Assembly (NCBI GenBank): GCA_035495855.1
Contig: DATJFD010000029.1
Location: 1-6,800 of the forward strand
Origin: JAHFIW01 sp035495855
Lineage (GTDB): Bacteria > Patescibacteriota > Patescibacteriia > SG8-24
Direction of reading: 5' to 3'
Length of the DNA stretch: 6,800 nucleotides
Position 1 is the stretch's first letter, and each line of letters opens with the position of its first letter. The notes beneath the pieces are model-generated. The model worked only from the letters and a program-made list of their open reading frames with translations, was not told where the DNA came from and did not search any database. A program made the position numbers and the translations under genes. Below, piece by piece: positions 5,321 to 6,800 of the stretch.

Positions 5321-6706
5321 TTAGAGGTCGGTCATGATATGCGCCTCGACCAGCTGCGATCTCGGCAGGTCTGACGGGGCGCCCATCATCGGGTCGCGGG
5401 CGTCGCCGGTCTTGGGGAAGGCGATGACCTCGCGGATGTTAGGCTCGTTCGCCAGGATCATGACCAGGCGGTCGATGCCGGGGGCCATGCCGCCATGCGG
5501 AGGCGCGCCGAACTCGAAAGCTTCGAGCATGTGGCCGAAGCGCCGCTGGATGGTCTCATCATCGAGGCCGAGCATCTTGAAGATCTTGTTCTGCAGCTCG
5601 CGCTGGTGGATGCGGATGGACCCCGACGAGAGCTCGTAGCCGTTCAGCACCATGTCGTAGGACCAGGCGCGGACCTTGAGCGGCTCGGTGTCGAGGAGCG
5701 CGACGTCCTCCGGGTTGATCATGCAGAACGGGTGGTGCGCCGCCTGGATGCCGCCCTCCGGCGACTTCTCGAACATCGGGAAGTCGAGCACCCACGAGAA
5801 ACCGAGCTCGTTCGGGTCGTTCTTGTCCTTGCGGACGTCCGGCTTGTCGCTGCCGAACTTCTCCAGCGATTCCCTGTAGGAGAACCGCGGGAACGGGACC
5901 TGGGTGATCTTCTTCTCGGGCGCAACGGCCGCGACCAGGTCGATCATCATCTTCTCGCAGAGCGAGAGGACGTCCTCCTGCTCGACGAACGACATCTCGA
6001 GATCGAGCTGCGTGAACTCCGGCTGGCGGTCGCCGCGCTGGTCCTCGTCGCGGAAGCAGCGCGCGATCTGATAGTAGCGCTCCATGCCGGCGACCATGAG
6101 CAGCTGCTTGAACTGCTGCGGCGACTGCGGCAGCACGTAGAACTTCCCGGGATGGAGGCGCGACGGGACCATGTACTCTCGCGAACCTTCCGGCGTGCCC
6201 TTGGTGAGGATCGGCGTCTCGAACTCGACGAAGCCCTCCTTGGAGAGCCAGCCGCGGAAGAAGGCCGCGACCTTGTCGCGCAGGACCATGTTGCGGGTCA
6301 TGCGCTCGCTGCGCAGGTCGAGGTAGCGGTACTTGAGGCGGAGCTCCTCGTTGACGGACATCGTGTCCTTGTCGACCTCGAACGGCGGCGTCTTGGCCTC
6401 GTTGAGGACCTCGAGCTTGGCGGCGACGACCTCGATGCCGCCGGTCGCGAGCTTCGGATTGCGGAGCTTCTCGGGGCGCTCGTTCACCGTGCCGGTGATG
6501 CGCACGACGAACTCGGGGCGCAGCACGCGCGCCTGCTCGAGCAGTTCCTTGTTCGACGGGATGAAGACGACCTGCAGGAGGCCGCTGCGGTCGCGCAGGT
6601 CGATGAACGTGATCTTCCCCATGTCGCGGCGGGCGTGGACCCAGCCGCTGACGACGACCTCCTTGCCGACCTGTGACGCGGTGTCCGCGACGAGCATGCG
6701 TGGCAT
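5321..6706 (-). CDS. aspS: Aspartyl-tRNA synthetase, compact form lacking the GAD domain
   Basis: Class II synthetase, 461 residues, charging tRNA-Asp with aspartate in the cytoplasm. The OB-fold anticodon domain begins at V-S-G-W-V-H-A-R-R-D (about 19-28). Motif 1 lies near 158-170 (E-G-F-V-E-F-E-T-P-I), followed by Q-S-P-Q-Q-F-K-Q-L-L. Motif 2 is F-R-D-E-D-Q-R-G-D-R-Q-P-E-F-T-Q-L-D (about 218-235). Motif 3 includes G-G-M-A-P-G-I-D-R-L near 405-414. Sequence between motifs is of bacterial type (G-S-D-K-P-D at 285-290), but only about 16 residues separate it from W-V-L-D-F-P-M-F-E. The bacterial GAD insertion normally there, well over 100 residues, is absent. The ATG at 6706 is preferred; TTG at 6718 overlaps the terminator U-run and ATG at 6697 is also possible. 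No Shine-Dalgarno is evident. Expression is probably controlled by the T-box leader. Confidence 0.96.
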   Translation of the reverse strand: MPRMLVADTASQVGKEVVVSGWVHARRDMGKITFIDLRDRSGLLQVVFIPSNKELLEQARVLRPEFVVRITGTVNERPEKLRNPKLATGGIEVVAAKLEVLNEAKTPPFEVDKDTMSVNEELRLKYRYLDLRSERMTRNMVLRDKVAAFFRGWLSKEGFVEFETPILTKGTPEGSREYMVPSRLHPGKFYVLPQSPQQFKQLLMVAGMERYYQIARCFRDEDQRGDRQPEFTQLDLEMSFVEQEDVLSLCEKMMIDLVAAVAPEKKITQVPFPRFSYRESLEKFGSDKPDVRKDKNDPNELGFSWVLDFPMFEKSPEGGIQAAHHPFCMINPEDVALLDTEPLKVRAWSYDMVLNGYELSSGSIRIHQRELQNKIFKMLGLDDETIQRRFGHMLEAFEFGAPPHGGMAPGIDRLVMILANEPNIREVIAFPKTGDARDPMMGAPSDLPRSQLVEAHIMTDL

Positions 6707-6710
6707 ACGA

Positions 6711-6748
6711 TGAAACAAAAATCGCCCTTAGAATTTCGTAAGGGCGAT
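6711..6748 (-). terminator. Regulated terminator of the aspS T-box
   Basis: ATCGCCCTTA (6748-6739) pairs with TAAGGGCGAT (6730-6721) in a 10-bp stem with an 8-nt loop, followed by TTTTGTTT. Its 5' arm is the 3' arm of the antiterminator, so the two structures exclude each other. It ends only a few bases before the aspS start codon. Confidence 0.9.
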
Positions 6749-6800
6749 CGGGATCGCGGTGCCACCTTACTTCGCTCCGCAGTACTGCGGAGCCTCATTG
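6721..6800 (-). promoter_or_regulatory. T-box riboswitch leader of aspS (3' part; stem I outside the window)
   Basis: The minus strand carries the T-box core AAGGTGGCACCGCG (6768-6755). The antiterminator folds exactly as the family requires. TAAGG (6769-6765) pairs with CCTTA (6743-6739) around the 7-nt bulge TGGCACC. GCGAT (6757-6753) pairs with ATCGC (6748-6744) over a CCCG tetraloop. The bulge's variable base is C, complementary to a G73 discriminator as in tRNA-Asp. Immediately upstream, a perfect 20-nt inverted repeat (6793-6774) fits stem III. Uncharged tRNA-Asp would stabilise the antiterminator and turn aspS on. Stem I and the aspartate specifier codon should lie just beyond 6800. 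Confidence 0.9.

Noticed and set aside
5495..6676. 393-codon open frame on the plus strand
   Set aside because: It is antisense to aspS, repetitive in Leu/Glu/Arg/Val and Ala, a mirror of aspS codon bias.

Overview
The window looks like chromosomal DNA of a GC-rich monoderm bacterium, most likely a member of the Candidate Phyla Radiation (Patescibacteria). This rests on three things. The aspartyl-tRNA synthetase is compact and lacks the bacterial GAD insertion. The edge protein has a signal peptide followed by an N-R-V-L-N-Y-Q-x-R-L-T start, which I associate with large CPR surface proteins. The intergenic regions are short and carry heptameric repeats. This is inference from gene content, not a phylogeny. 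All genes lie on the minus strand, so transcription runs right to left.

Right edge (about 6711-6800): the 3' half of a T-box riboswitch leader, with stem III, antiterminator and competing terminator, sits directly upstream of aspS (5321-6706). Its UGGC bulge fits the G73 discriminator base expected of tRNA-Asp. aspS ends at a strong terminator hairpin (5250-5285), and a 35-bp heptad repeat tract lies between the stop codon and that hairpin.

Middle (586-5176): six tightly packed genes form one apparent operon. In order of transcription they are a YbaK/EbsC-type aminoacyl-tRNA deacylase with a lysine-rich tail, scpA, scpB (SMC-kleisin partners for chromosome condensation), a D-Ala-D-Ala carboxypeptidase (peptidase S11), a small multidrug-export-family membrane protein, and a GT4 glycosyltransferase. 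Gaps run from 22 nt down to a 4-nt GTGA overlap. The set joins translation quality control, chromosome segregation and cell-envelope work.

Left (413-589): an initiator tRNA gene with its own -35/-10 promoter, encoded CCA and terminator. It has A11:U24 and a 1:72 mismatch like a bacterial initiator, but carries A1, C33 and an A29-U41 pair.

Left edge (1-445): an AT-rich stretch holds a good sigma70-type promoter (249-277). It drives a truncated gene (1-211) for a secreted protein. A second heptad tract with the same framework as the one behind aspS lies inside its signal-peptide codons.
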